Of a stretch of DNA of 6,687 nt, positions 1-5,093 are shown one piece after another; positions within the stretch are counted from its first letter, which is position 1; each line of letters begins with the position of its first letter. Position numbers and translations under genes: made by a program. This stretch comes from Chloroflexota bacterium. Lineage in GTDB: Bacteria; Cyanobacteriota; Vampirovibrionia; Obscuribacterales; Obscuribacteraceae. The notes beneath the pieces were generated by a model, which was given only the letters and a program-made list of their open reading frames with translations, was not told the DNA's origin and did no database searches. The DNA lies in assembly GCA_005240105.1 (NCBI GenBank), contig SBAT01000415.1:1-6687 (forward strand), given 5' to 3'.

Positions 1-20
1 ATGAAACATAAGCTAGATTA

Positions 21-422
21 TCAGCCTGTGCTGTTGTCGGAGCGGGTAAAAATCAGGGGTTCGAGGATATCGAGTAAATCCTCTTTTGGGCAGTCTTTTG
101 GAAGTACGGCATCCATGCCGGATTCCAAACACTTCCTTATCACCGACGGGTGATTGTGACTTGTCATGCCAATTACCGGCAAGCGTGAGCCTGTGGACTC
201 TTCCAGCTTTCTAATTTCTCTTACACACTCGGCTCCGGTCATGCCGTGCATGTCGTAGTCCATGATGACAGCCCTGTACCTGCCTGCTTTGAAGCGCGCC
301 AGGGCGTCAAATCCGTTTTGTGCCAGGTGGCACTTGAACCCAAGCGACTCAAGCAAAAGCCCGGTGCCCATGCGGCATATCTCGGTATCGTCAACAATTA
401 GAACTGGAAGCGAGTAAGGCAT
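21..422 (-). CDS. stand-alone CheY-like response regulator receiver protein
   Basis: A single phosphoacceptor (REC) domain of 133 residues with no DNA-binding or enzymatic output domain. All catalytic positions are visible: the acidic pair D11-D12 in VLIVDD, the phosphoacceptor D55 in IMDYDMHGMTG, T87 in IGMTS and K109 in LPKD. These numbers fall almost exactly on those of CheY, which favours the ATG at 422. A GTG at 482 would add 20 residues, but has no Shine-Dalgarno sequence and extends ahead of the first beta strand. A weak GGTGGA lies 7 nt before the chosen ATG. By family knowledge it would accept phosphate from a histidine kinase and act through protein contact. The motif style resembles receivers attached to hybrid kinases. 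No kinase is in the window, so the partner must be elsewhere, probably on the chromosome. It is divergent from the Xre gene. Domain call is firm; partner and output are unknown. Confidence 0.9.
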   Translation of the reverse strand: MPYSLPVLIVDDTEICRMGTGLLLESLGFKCHLAQNGFDALARFKAGRYRAVIMDYDMHGMTGAECVREIRKLEESTGSRLPVIGMTSHNHPSVIRKCLESGMDAVLPKDCPKEDLLDILEPLIFTRSDNSTG

Positions 423-495
423 GTGGCAATCCACCAGGTAGACCTGTAGGGTAATTGTCGGATGTAAGGAGAATGAGCGCACATTAATTTTGTAT

Positions 496-507
496 GGGGT
501 AAACCCC
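496..507. repeat. inverted repeat GGGGT-aa-ACCCC in the receiver/Xre intergenic region
   Basis: Arms of 5 bp (496-500 and 503-507) flank a 2-nt spacer. It lies just upstream of the receiver gene, and its core GGGTAAACCC recurs at 3109-3118 upstream of the TonB-like gene. It may be a regulator binding site. A 10-mer match alone is not statistically strong. Confidence 0.35.
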
Positions 508-519
508 TACATATTTGGC

Positions 520-548
520 TTACTAGGCTCTGGGTAACCGAATATATT
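520..548 (+). promoter_or_regulatory. candidate sigma70 promoter of the xre gene
   Basis: TTACTA (520-525, weak -35) and TATATT (543-548, 5 of 6 matches to the -10 consensus) are separated by 17 bp. Transcription would start near 555 and leave a leader of about 33 nt before the ATG at 588. The -10 lies inside the 16-bp palindrome at 537-552, as expected for an autorepressed Xre gene. Confidence 0.45.
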
Positions 549-552
549 CGGT
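537..552. promoter_or_regulatory. perfect 16-bp palindrome, likely Xre operator
   Basis: ACCGAATATATTCGGT is identical to its own reverse complement. It overlaps the candidate -10 of the xre gene and sits in the short divergent intergenic region. Small Xre/Cro repressors typically bind such dyads as dimers and repress their own transcription. It is the best operator candidate for the adjacent repressor, and the receiver gene may also be affected. Confidence 0.6.
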
Positions 553-587
553 CGCCACAATCAGGCTCTATCCTCAAAGCTTCCTGT

Positions 588-809
588 ATGAAGCAGGAAA
601 GACGAGTATTAAGAACTCTTGGGAAAAGCATCAAGAACGCCCGGTTAAGGCGTGGCTGGTCGCAGATGTATCTGGCTGCCGAGGCTGGTTTAGACAAGAC
701 ATACATTGGGTCAATAGAGCGGGCAGAGGTCAATCCATCGGTCAAGAAAATAGTGCGTATTGCCGACGCCCTGGGCGTTTTGGTGGCTGACCTGTTCCTG
801 GGAATTTGA
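588..809 (+). CDS. Xre/Cro-family helix-turn-helix transcriptional regulator
   Basis: A 73-residue protein that is almost entirely one HTH_3 domain. The core runs from about residue 11 to 70: LGKSIKNARLRRGWSQ (helix 1 and turn), the recognition region around AGLDKTYIGSIERAEVNPS, then the dimer-side helices ending ADALGVLVADLF. The hallmark Ser-Ile-Glu-Arg and Asn-Pro-Ser motifs are intact. Family members of this size act as homodimeric autorepressors, including phage repressors and restriction-modification control proteins. No restriction-modification genes are present, so that role is not supported. The ATG at 588 has no clear Shine-Dalgarno sequence. The probable operator is the palindrome 35 bp upstream. 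The frame stays open for 48 further codons after the TGA, described separately. Confidence 0.9.
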   Translation: MKQERRVLRTLGKSIKNARLRRGWSQMYLAAEAGLDKTYIGSIERAEVNPSVKKIVRIADALGVLVADLFLGI

Positions 810-956
810 CATGGTGAATTGAACGTTTCCAGGGGAAAGCCGGACTCAGCGCTAGCTCGCACTGCCACAATTTCCCTTTTAAGAAATGGCAATACTAAAA
901 GTAATGTTGATATTGCTGCAATGGCGGCTGTTTTTGCACAAGTGTTAGAGAACTAA
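810..956 (+). other. open frame continuing after the xre TGA stop
   Basis: The codon frame of the Xre gene remains open from 810 to a TAA at 954-956, giving 48 sense codons. The last part reads like protein sequence (SNVDIAAMAAVFAQVLEN). There is no ATG near its start, only a TTG at 819, and no Shine-Dalgarno sequence. It could be chance (roughly one in ten for that length), a decayed C-terminal extension behind a premature TGA, or a small separate gene. The complete-looking HTH domain argues that the TGA is the real end. The TAAAAT at 954-959 could also be a -10 element for the downstream genes. Confidence 0.25.
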
Positions 957-1010
957 AATTTACGAAGACTGAACGTCCGCCTTTTGATACGGGAGGGTGA
1001 GGTGTATTTC

Positions 1011-1061
1011 ATGGCTCTTAATCAGACAGGCAAAACCCAGAACACCTTACCAGGCAACTAG
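1011..1061 (+). CDS. possible 16-codon leader peptide upstream of the metalloprotease
   Basis: The ATG at 1011 is preceded by a good ribosome binding site, GAGGTG, with 6 nt spacing. It opens a 16-residue reading frame (MALNQTGKTQNTLPGN) ending in TAG at 1059-1061. It does not resemble a known leader. A small hairpin with a T-rich tail follows 17 nt after the stop, the arrangement used in attenuators. Too short to judge by composition; it rests on the ribosome binding site and context alone. Confidence 0.3.
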   Translation: MALNQTGKTQNTLPGN

Positions 1062-1078
1062 TTACAAGCGAAACATCC

Positions 1079-1103
1079 AGGCGGTTAGACCGCTTTGTGT
1101 TTT
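1079..1103 (+). terminator. weak hairpin with T-rich tail (attenuator or terminator candidate)
   Basis: AGGCGGT-tag-ACCGCTT forms a 7-bp stem with one G-T wobble and a 3-nt loop (1079-1095). TTTGTGTTTT overlaps and follows it (1094-1103). It lies between the 16-codon frame and the metalloprotease gene. It could end transcription from the xre side or attenuate the downstream gene. The stem is short and the tract is interrupted by G. Confidence 0.35.
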
Positions 1104-1162
1104 GCTGCCAGTCTGTAGGTGCCCATGAATACATCCATTCAACAACCCACAAGGTAAAAAAC

Positions 1163-2200
1163 ATGAAACGAACATTCAGAACCATCCTGGCTGCTGCTGG
1201 GCTGGCATTCATCGGCTTGGGCTCCTTGCTCACTGCCCCCCCGGCCCAGGCTGCATATGTTGCGCCTTATGTCCCAAGTGGTTGCACGACCTATACCAAA
1301 GCTGGCTTTGCATACCCAATGGCCCCGTCTGCGCCTCAGTACGTCTACTGCGGTTCTAACCCATCTAAGTATCGAGATCCGGCCGGTCAAGCCTTAAACA
1401 CTCGGCTGCCTTGGCAAAGCGGTACTTCGATGCTTCGCCAAAAGTTTGAAGCACAAAACATCACTTTGTACGTTTTTGAGAGCGCTCAAGATGCTCAGGC
1501 TAAACTCGGGACTACCAATATTCCAAGTTCAGTTGTTCAGCCGTATATCTATGGTGTGAGCGTTTTTAACCCAGCTCCAGTAGGCGGAAATACAGTGAAC
1601 CGGTTTATCGCTGTTTTTGAAAAATATCTTAACTCTGGCATGGCTTTGGTACCTACCGAGACCACGATTGCAGAAGGACCAGCCAATGATCCCGCTAACA
1701 ATCGTTTTCTGGGAGCCGTCCTTCATGAGTCAGGCCACATTATGGACAATCTGGTCAAACTGTACCCAGTCACCGGAGGCGACACAACGAAAGTATTTTC
1801 TGACTGGGCTCTTGTTGCAAGCGCCTATACCAAGGACAAGAATGTTTTCGATGCAAAGAATACTTGTTCTCTCTTCCCGGTTATTTGCAGCGGCTCCCCT
1901 CCTACCGTAACCAACCCTCTCTACGTTGGAAAATCCAACACTTACATCTTGAGTAACCTGTACGGCTATCAGCGTTATTTCCTCCCGCTAACAGGCACTG
2001 GTGTTCACCGTGAGCTGATTGCAGAAGAAACAGCAATGACTGCCTATGGCTATCACGGCGGCATTAGTAACAAATTGGATGATTGGGTAACCACTTTTGG
2101 TACCTACCAAAACTCGTGTACAGCTCTCTATACGAGTAAGCTGTTTTCATATTGGCGGCTTCCCACCAGTGGTGAAAAAGCAGGCGGTTCTTGCCCGTAA
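1163..2200 (+). CDS. secreted HEXXH zinc metalloprotease, anthrax lethal factor-like pattern
   Basis: A 345-residue exported protein. The start at 1163 is preceded by AAGG 8 nt upstream and opens directly into a Sec signal peptide: KR at residues 2-3, a hydrophobic core at about 8-24, and a likely cut after AQA at residue 30. An upstream in-frame ATG at 1097 would bury that signal. Residues 187-195 read LHESGHIMD, giving zinc ligands H188 and H192 and catalytic base E189. About 95 residues on, RELIAEE (283-289) supplies plausible third-ligand glutamates. HExGHxxD followed by an E-x-x-AE motif is the pattern of lethal factor-like (M34-type) gluzincins, so that subclass is an inference. Six cysteines in the mature chain (41, 63, 235, 242, 319, 344) suggest three disulfides and an extracytoplasmic location. 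Substrate unknown. It ends at a strong terminator. Confidence 0.8.
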   Translation: MKRTFRTILAAAGLAFIGLGSLLTAPPAQAAYVAPYVPSGCTTYTKAGFAYPMAPSAPQYVYCGSNPSKYRDPAGQALNTRLPWQSGTSMLRQKFEAQNITLYVFESAQDAQAKLGTTNIPSSVVQPYIYGVSVFNPAPVGGNTVNRFIAVFEKYLNSGMALVPTETTIAEGPANDPANNRFLGAVLHESGHIMDNLVKLYPVTGGDTTKVFSDWALVASAYTKDKNVFDAKNTCSLFPVICSGSPPTVTNPLYVGKSNTYILSNLYGYQRYFLPLTGTGVHRELIAEETAMTAYGYHGGISNKLDDWVTTFGTYQNSCTALYTSKLFSYWRLPTSGEKAGGSCP

Positions 2201-2213
2201 TTCTCATAACACC

Positions 2214-2229
2214 GCTAATTTGAATTAGC
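2214..2229. repeat. inverted repeat GCTAATT-tg-AATTAGC
   Basis: Two perfect 7-bp arms (2214-2220 and 2223-2229) with a 2-nt spacer, placed between the metalloprotease stop and the main terminator. A 2-nt loop is too tight for a stable RNA hairpin at full length. It may be a protein site or a helper to the terminator. Confidence 0.45.
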
Positions 2230-2233
2230 AGAG

Positions 2234-2269
2234 GCCAGGTGACCAGGAAAGGTCACCTGGCTTTCTTTT
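2234..2269 (+). terminator. strong rho-independent terminator of the metalloprotease gene
   Basis: GCCAGGTGACC (2234-2244), a 6-nt loop (2245-2250) and GGTCACCTGGC (2251-2261) form a perfect 11-bp stem, followed by TTTCTTTT. It lies 33 bp after the stop codon. The 3' arm also carries the stop codon of the convergent gene (2253-2255). On the minus strand no T tract follows the stem, so it is mainly one-directional. Confidence 0.9.
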
Positions 2270-3044
2270 CCTCGCTGAGCAATGCTTTGTTACCAGTGAC
2301 TTTTTTTGCAAAGTCTACTATTTCGCTTCGTGAAGACTTTGGATGTTTTAGAAAAAACTCGTGCCAGTTCTCGTAATAGGCTTGAACAGAGGCTGGATAA
2401 CTATAATTATCCTTGTCCATCAAATGCACATTCCCCTTGCTACTTAACTCTGCTTTTGCAAAAAGCCTTGGGTATCTGTCTAGTACAGACAGCGGAATTG
2501 CGTGCAAAGCGAATTTTTTCTCTTTAAGACTAGGTTGCTGTTTGAAAATCTCAATTGCACCTGTAAACAACTCGTTTATGTCTGATTTACTGAATTTTGC
2601 ACCAGCAATTATCGAATGACTTGGATCGTAGTTGGGTGGAGTAGTAGCTGCTTTCGATAGATCATATTCGGCTGGAGGCTCTGAAAATGGTGCTGATGAC
2701 CAACACGCCTCAAGTGCGCTCACATCCGCATCAATAGACCAGGCGGAGCTAATCACAGACGCATCTTCCATAGCCCCATTTCTTAGCACTCTAAACTCTA
2801 TCGAGCAATAGCGGTCTTTCGGAAATTCGTATGGCTGCCAATATTTCTGTGGAGTTTCATTTATGCGCTTTTGCCAGCTTTCGAACTCTGGTGTTACACC
2901 ATTAGGTGTCGGCGCTACACCACAACCTTCAGCCATGGGCTTGTTCTGCAATGTAGACTCGTTTTTTGTGCTGTTTTCTGCCAGTACAGCAACGCTTAGT
3001 GAGCTAAAGAGCGCTAAGGAAACAAGCGCAATTAGTCTTTTCAT
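2253..3044 (-). CDS. exported protein with TonB/TolA C-terminal-like domain and extra C-terminal region
   Basis: A 263-residue protein with a clear Sec signal peptide (KR at 2-3, hydrophobic to about residue 20, likely cut after VLA at 22), so it is periplasmic. Residues about 79-126 (from CSIEFRVLRNGAMEDASVIS through SAPFSEPPAE) match the pattern of the TonB/TolA C-terminal fold: a beta strand, a turn with Asn-Gly, a second strand, a helix, then a Pro-Phe-rich end. There is no N-terminal anchor or Pro-rich spanning segment, so it is not a classical TonB. The roughly 135-residue C-terminal part is not recognised; it is Lys-rich and mostly helical-looking. Cysteines are at 41, 80 and 114. The start ATG has GAAAGG upstream, with a long spacing of 11 nt. 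The gene converges with the metalloprotease and its stop lies inside that gene's terminator. Function unknown; cargo role inferred. Confidence 0.7.
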   Translation of the reverse strand: MKRLIALVSLALFSSLSVAVLAENSTKNESTLQNKPMAEGCGVAPTPNGVTPEFESWQKRINETPQKYWQPYEFPKDRYCSIEFRVLRNGAMEDASVISSAWSIDADVSALEACWSSAPFSEPPAEYDLSKAATTPPNYDPSHSIIAGAKFSKSDINELFTGAIEIFKQQPSLKEKKFALHAIPLSVLDRYPRLFAKAELSSKGNVHLMDKDNYSYPASVQAYYENWHEFFLKHPKSSRSEIVDFAKKVTGNKALLSEEKKAR

Positions 3045-3074
3045 TGATTTGATTGCCTTTCAAGGGATTCTTCT

Positions 3075-3119
3075 TTACCCTAACACTCCAAGTAGAGATG
3101 CAAGCTAAGGGTAAACCCT
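3075..3119. repeat. inverted TTTACCCT / AGGGTAAA motifs upstream of the TonB-like gene
   Basis: TTTACCCT (3075-3082) and AGGGTAAA (3108-3115) are exact reverse complements, 25 bp apart. The second is itself part of the dyad AGGGT-aa-ACCCT (3108-3119). Both sit 30-75 bp before the minus-strand start at 3044. A related dyad lies at 496-507. Possible operator; no confident promoter was identified here. Confidence 0.35.
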
Positions 3120-3122
3120 GAT

Positions 3123-3145
3123 CTTCAGTTTTTTTACCGCTGAAG
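3123..3145 (-). repeat. 6-bp hairpin downstream of the HTH/coiled-coil gene
   Basis: CTTCAG (3123-3128) pairs with CTGAAG (3140-3145) around an 11-nt loop that contains seven T residues on the plus strand. It lies just after the minus-strand stop at 3167. On the minus strand the U-tract requirement is not met, so it is not a convincing intrinsic terminator for the rep operon. Confidence 0.3.
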
Positions 3146-3166
3146 TATGACACTATTTAGTAAATA

Positions 3167-3733
3167 TCAATCCTTTAGCAATTGCCACAAACGCCGCCAC
3201 CATGGGCGCTTACTGCGGTCTTCAAGAAGTCTTATAGTGTCTTGGGAGTTTTCTAGTTGGGCCTGCAAATATCCAATTTGTCCTGAAGCTGCCTCTAGGC
3301 GGTGGTTTTGCTTCTCAATAATTTCAAGCAATCGTAAGACTTCCATATTCTGAGCCGGTTCTATGGTTTTGGTAACCTCTTTGGTAGGCTTGGTAAGCTC
3401 ACTTGTAACCTTGGTAAGCTCGACCCTCCATTGCTCACCAGTGGGGCCTTTAACCTTACAACCTGACAACGCGCCGGATTTCAGTTTGGCTCTAACAGAA
3501 TTTTGTGAAATTCCTAAAACCCGCGCCGCCTCTTTGATTGTTAGGCTGTTGGTAAGCTTGGTAACCTCATTTGGTAGGCTTGGTAAGCTCTCTGAAAACT
3601 GACTACCTGACTCGAAAATCTCTATGTTTTCAACATCGATCACCTCACCGTGTTGGTAAGGTGGTTGGCAACCTTGCTGGTGACCTTGGTAAGCTTCACT
3701 GGTAACCTTGGTAAGCTTGGCTGAATCGGTCAT
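3167..3733 (-). CDS. plasmid helix-turn-helix/coiled-coil DNA-binding protein encoded after rep
   Basis: A 188-residue protein translationally coupled to rep: its ATG overlaps the rep stop as ATGA, and AAAGG lies 7 nt upstream. Residues 1-61 are low-complexity and largely specified by repeat DNA. Residues 62-105 form a MerR/excisionase-type HTH (SLTIKEAARVLGISQNSVRA, then a wing-like turn). Residues 106-124 are again repeat-encoded (LTKVTSELTKPTKEVTK). Residues 128-172 form a coiled coil, and the tail is basic and Trp-rich (KRPWWRRLWQLLKD). HTH, coiled coil, short aromatic tail and position directly after rep resemble single-protein plasmid segregation factors of the pSK1 Par type, which lack an ATPase. 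That assignment is inferred from architecture. About 16 copies of a 9-bp motif lie inside the gene and are read in all three frames. Copy control or rep autoregulation is the alternative role. Confidence 0.75.
   Translation of the reverse strand: MTDSAKLTKVTSEAYQGHQQGCQPPYQHGEVIDVENIEIFESGSQFSESLPSLPNEVTKLTNSLTIKEAARVLGISQNSVRAKLKSGALSGCKVKGPTGEQWRVELTKVTSELTKPTKEVTKTIEPAQNMEVLRLLEIIEKQNHRLEAASGQIGYLQAQLENSQDTIRLLEDRSKRPWWRRLWQLLKD
3369..3420. repeat. intragenic repeat cluster A (TTGGTAACC/TTGGTAAGC type)
   Basis: Five related 9-mers begin at 3369, 3381, 3390, 3402 and 3411; the fourth is a weaker CTTGTAACC. Spacings of 12, 9, 12 and 9 bp give pairs repeating every 21 bp, two helical turns. 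The first 32 bp match cluster B (3558-3590) apart from one inserted base. On the minus strand it encodes LTKVT and LTKPTKEVTK. Confidence 0.85.
3549..3590. repeat. intragenic repeat cluster B
   Basis: Four 9-mers begin at 3549, 3558, 3571 and 3580 (TTGGTAAGC, TTGGTAACC, TTGGTAGGC, TTGGTAAGC), with spacings of 9, 13 and 9 bp. One extra A relative to cluster A shifts the frame, so the shared DNA reads SLPSLPN here but LTKPTK in cluster A. Both come back to EVTK beyond the indel. Confidence 0.85.
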
Positions 3734-3742
3734 GTGGTGACC
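3653..3742. repeat. intragenic repeat cluster C spanning the rep/HTH gene boundary
   Basis: Seven related 9-mers begin at 3653, 3665, 3677, 3686, 3699, 3708 and 3734, with cores GGTAAGG, GGCAACC, GGTGACC, GGTAAGC, GGTAACC, GGTAAGC and GGTGACC. The four-copy core at 3677-3716 is two 22-bp units. The last copy lies in the rep 3' end and upstream of the HTH gene ATG. Encoded peptides switch frame from KLTKVT to AYQGHQ. Confidence 0.85.
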
Positions 3743-4857
3743 TTTTGAGAGGCTGCAAAGCTTAATACTTCCTCTTCGGTTATGTCGAACATGGCAAGCC
3801 GATCAAGTGAGACTTCTTTGCCAAGGTTCACACGCGCTGCCTGGCGCGCAAGTTCGCCCTGCCTGACATCTATTTCTTGCGCTAACGGTTCAAGTGATGG
3901 AATCACCAACTGACGGGTCTTTACAGGTTTAATGGTAGCAGCCCGTTTTCTCTTGCGTTGGGAAACTATCTCGAAACTGGCTCTAATGCCTGGAAAATAA
4001 CGAAGTTTGTCATTGAGCCATTCGACCTTAGCCAGGTAGCCTTTCTCGCAAAGCTCAGTATGGGCTGCTTTTAACTGTTTTTTCGCTTCTTTAAGCTCAT
4101 CCCAGACCTTAATTCCAAGCCGCTGAGCAAGCCAGGAATAGCCCAGCTCTATGTATTCTTGGTCTTTGCGCATTGCATGAAAAACGCAGGACAGGTGCGG
4201 GTATAACAAGGCTGCGATTTCTATATCTAATGACCGCAGTAATTCCCAGTCAAGGCTCTTAACGTAGAAGGCATCAAGGTTACTGCGCACCCATGGATGT
4301 ATAGCTACCATGTTTGATTCTGCGATGGTCCCGTTGTGGGGCTCTCCTCGGAGCCTCCAAGAAGTTAGGAAAGTAAACACATCGCCTGATTCAATGTATG
4401 CGCGTGAGCCTTTATCGTAATAAGCACCCTTGCTAATACACTGTGTTGTGCTTAATTTTTCCAGTGCTAGCTTCAGTCTTTTACGATTTTGTCCGTTACT
4501 TTCCAATCTTAATTCTGAGCAAATACCATAAAGGCTGCCTATATCAATCCAGTCTGGTACTGGTGCATTGACGCTAGGTCTCGTTTCGTCAGCGCGTCTA
4601 AAAATCCAGAACATCAAATTCCGCTCAATGCTACCAGGCAGACCCAGCTTGGGATTGCTGTTTACCTGCCATTGAATTTGACGCTTTAACCCGTCTCTCT
4701 CTACGGTTTCGATTAGCTCTAAATAGGCTTTATGGGCGGATTTACAGGTTGAGAAATAGGGAAGTCTGAGAAAATTCAACTCCGCTTTGACTTGAGCAAA
4801 TAGCCCGTCAAAACCCTCTAGGTCTGGTTTCCCGTTACTTTGTCCGACTGGCTTCAT
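3730..4857 (-). CDS. rep: plasmid replication initiator protein (Rep), winged-helix type
   Basis: A 375-residue protein taken as the theta replication initiator that binds the upstream iterons. Residues about 35-90 (SAHKAYLELIETVERDG and NSNPKLGLPGSIERN) and 100-170 (DIGSLYGICSELRL, then GQNRKRLKLALEKLSTT, then a strand pair) have the look of an initiator N-terminal winged helix of the RepA/RPA type. Residues about 205-300 (IAALLYPHL, YSWLAQRLGI, a helix from KEAKKQLKAAH, then LRYFPG) fit a second winged helix. A basic RKRKR patch lies at 301-305, then a linker and an acidic C-terminus. AGGAG precedes the ATG by 10 nt. A consensus TTGACA lies about 55 bp upstream, and four iterons begin about 100 bp upstream. 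The stop overlaps the next gene. Function rests on pattern and context; the exact family is uncertain. Confidence 0.85.
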   Translation of the reverse strand: MKPVGQSNGKPDLEGFDGLFAQVKAELNFLRLPYFSTCKSAHKAYLELIETVERDGLKRQIQWQVNSNPKLGLPGSIERNLMFWIFRRADETRPSVNAPVPDWIDIGSLYGICSELRLESNGQNRKRLKLALEKLSTTQCISKGAYYDKGSRAYIESGDVFTFLTSWRLRGEPHNGTIAESNMVAIHPWVRSNLDAFYVKSLDWELLRSLDIEIAALLYPHLSCVFHAMRKDQEYIELGYSWLAQRLGIKVWDELKEAKKQLKAAHTELCEKGYLAKVEWLNDKLRYFPGIRASFEIVSQRKRKRAATIKPVKTRQLVIPSLEPLAQEIDVRQGELARQAARVNLGKEVSLDRLAMFDITEEEVLSFAASQKVTT

Positions 4858-4886
4858 TTTTATCCAGCTCCTGCTAAACCGCTGTG

Positions 4887-4915
4887 AGAATGACAGGCTG
4901 AGGGTTTTGTGTCAA
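4887..4915 (-). promoter_or_regulatory. rep promoter candidate
   Basis: On the minus strand a perfect -35 TTGACA (4915-4910) is followed after 17 bp by CATTCT (4892-4887), which matches only 3 of 6 of the -10 consensus. It sits between the iterons and rep, leaving a leader of about 25 nt with AGGAG before the ATG. Confidence 0.55.
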
Positions 4916-4916
4916 T

Positions 4917-4939
4917 TACACCTGGTGTATATACCTGGT
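4917..4939. promoter_or_regulatory. palindrome and ACCTGGT direct repeat next to the rep -35
   Basis: TACACC-T-GGTGTA (4917-4929) is a perfect dyad about a central T. ACCTGGT occurs in it (4920-4926) and again at 4933-4939, 13 bp on. It abuts the rep -35, a natural place for autorepression by Rep or by the rep-linked HTH protein. The binder is not known. Confidence 0.5.
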
Positions 4940-4960
4940 CCAGAGCTACGATTTTTGGGT

Positions 4961-5047
4961 AGGGTCGGAGGAACCCCCGAATAGGGTCGGAGGAACCCCC
5001 CGAATAGGGTCGGAGGAACCCCCCGAATAGGGTCGGAGGAACCCCCC
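4961..5047. repeat. four tandem iterons of the replication origin
   Basis: Direct repeats start at 4961, 4983, 5006 and 5029. Each begins AGGGTCGGAGGAACCCCC. The period is 22 bp, then 23 and 23, because the C run grows from five to six after the first copy; the fourth stops before the GAAT tail. GGGT and ACCC inside each unit form a short internal dyad. The length, spacing and position directly upstream of rep are those of origin iterons bound by Rep for initiation and copy control. A degenerate match (AGGGTCGG) occurs at 5603-5610. Confidence 0.9.
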
Positions 5048-5093
5048 TTGGAAACCCGTCTGGCTCACATGGGGTTTGCCTTTCCGGGCACCC

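Noticed and set aside
1..150. Plus-strand open frame of about 50 codons starting at position 1
   Set aside because: Antisense to the receiver C-terminus, with no ribosome binding site visible and no motif.
398..892. 164-codon minus-strand open frame across the receiver and Xre genes
   Set aside because: It is antisense to two well-supported domains and to the palindromic promoter, with no recognisable motif.
1097..1162. Upstream ATG extending the metalloprotease by 22 residues
   Set aside because: It would hide the signal peptide, whereas the ATG at 1163 has AAGG at the right distance and begins with KR before the hydrophobic core.
3369..3742. CRISPR array
   Set aside because: Repeat units are only 9 bp, spacing is 9-13 bp, and they lie inside a coding gene with no spacers or cas genes.
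4858..4866. DnaA box
   Set aside because: TTATCCAGC matches only 7 of 9 positions and lies next to the rep ribosome binding site, so it is not convincing.
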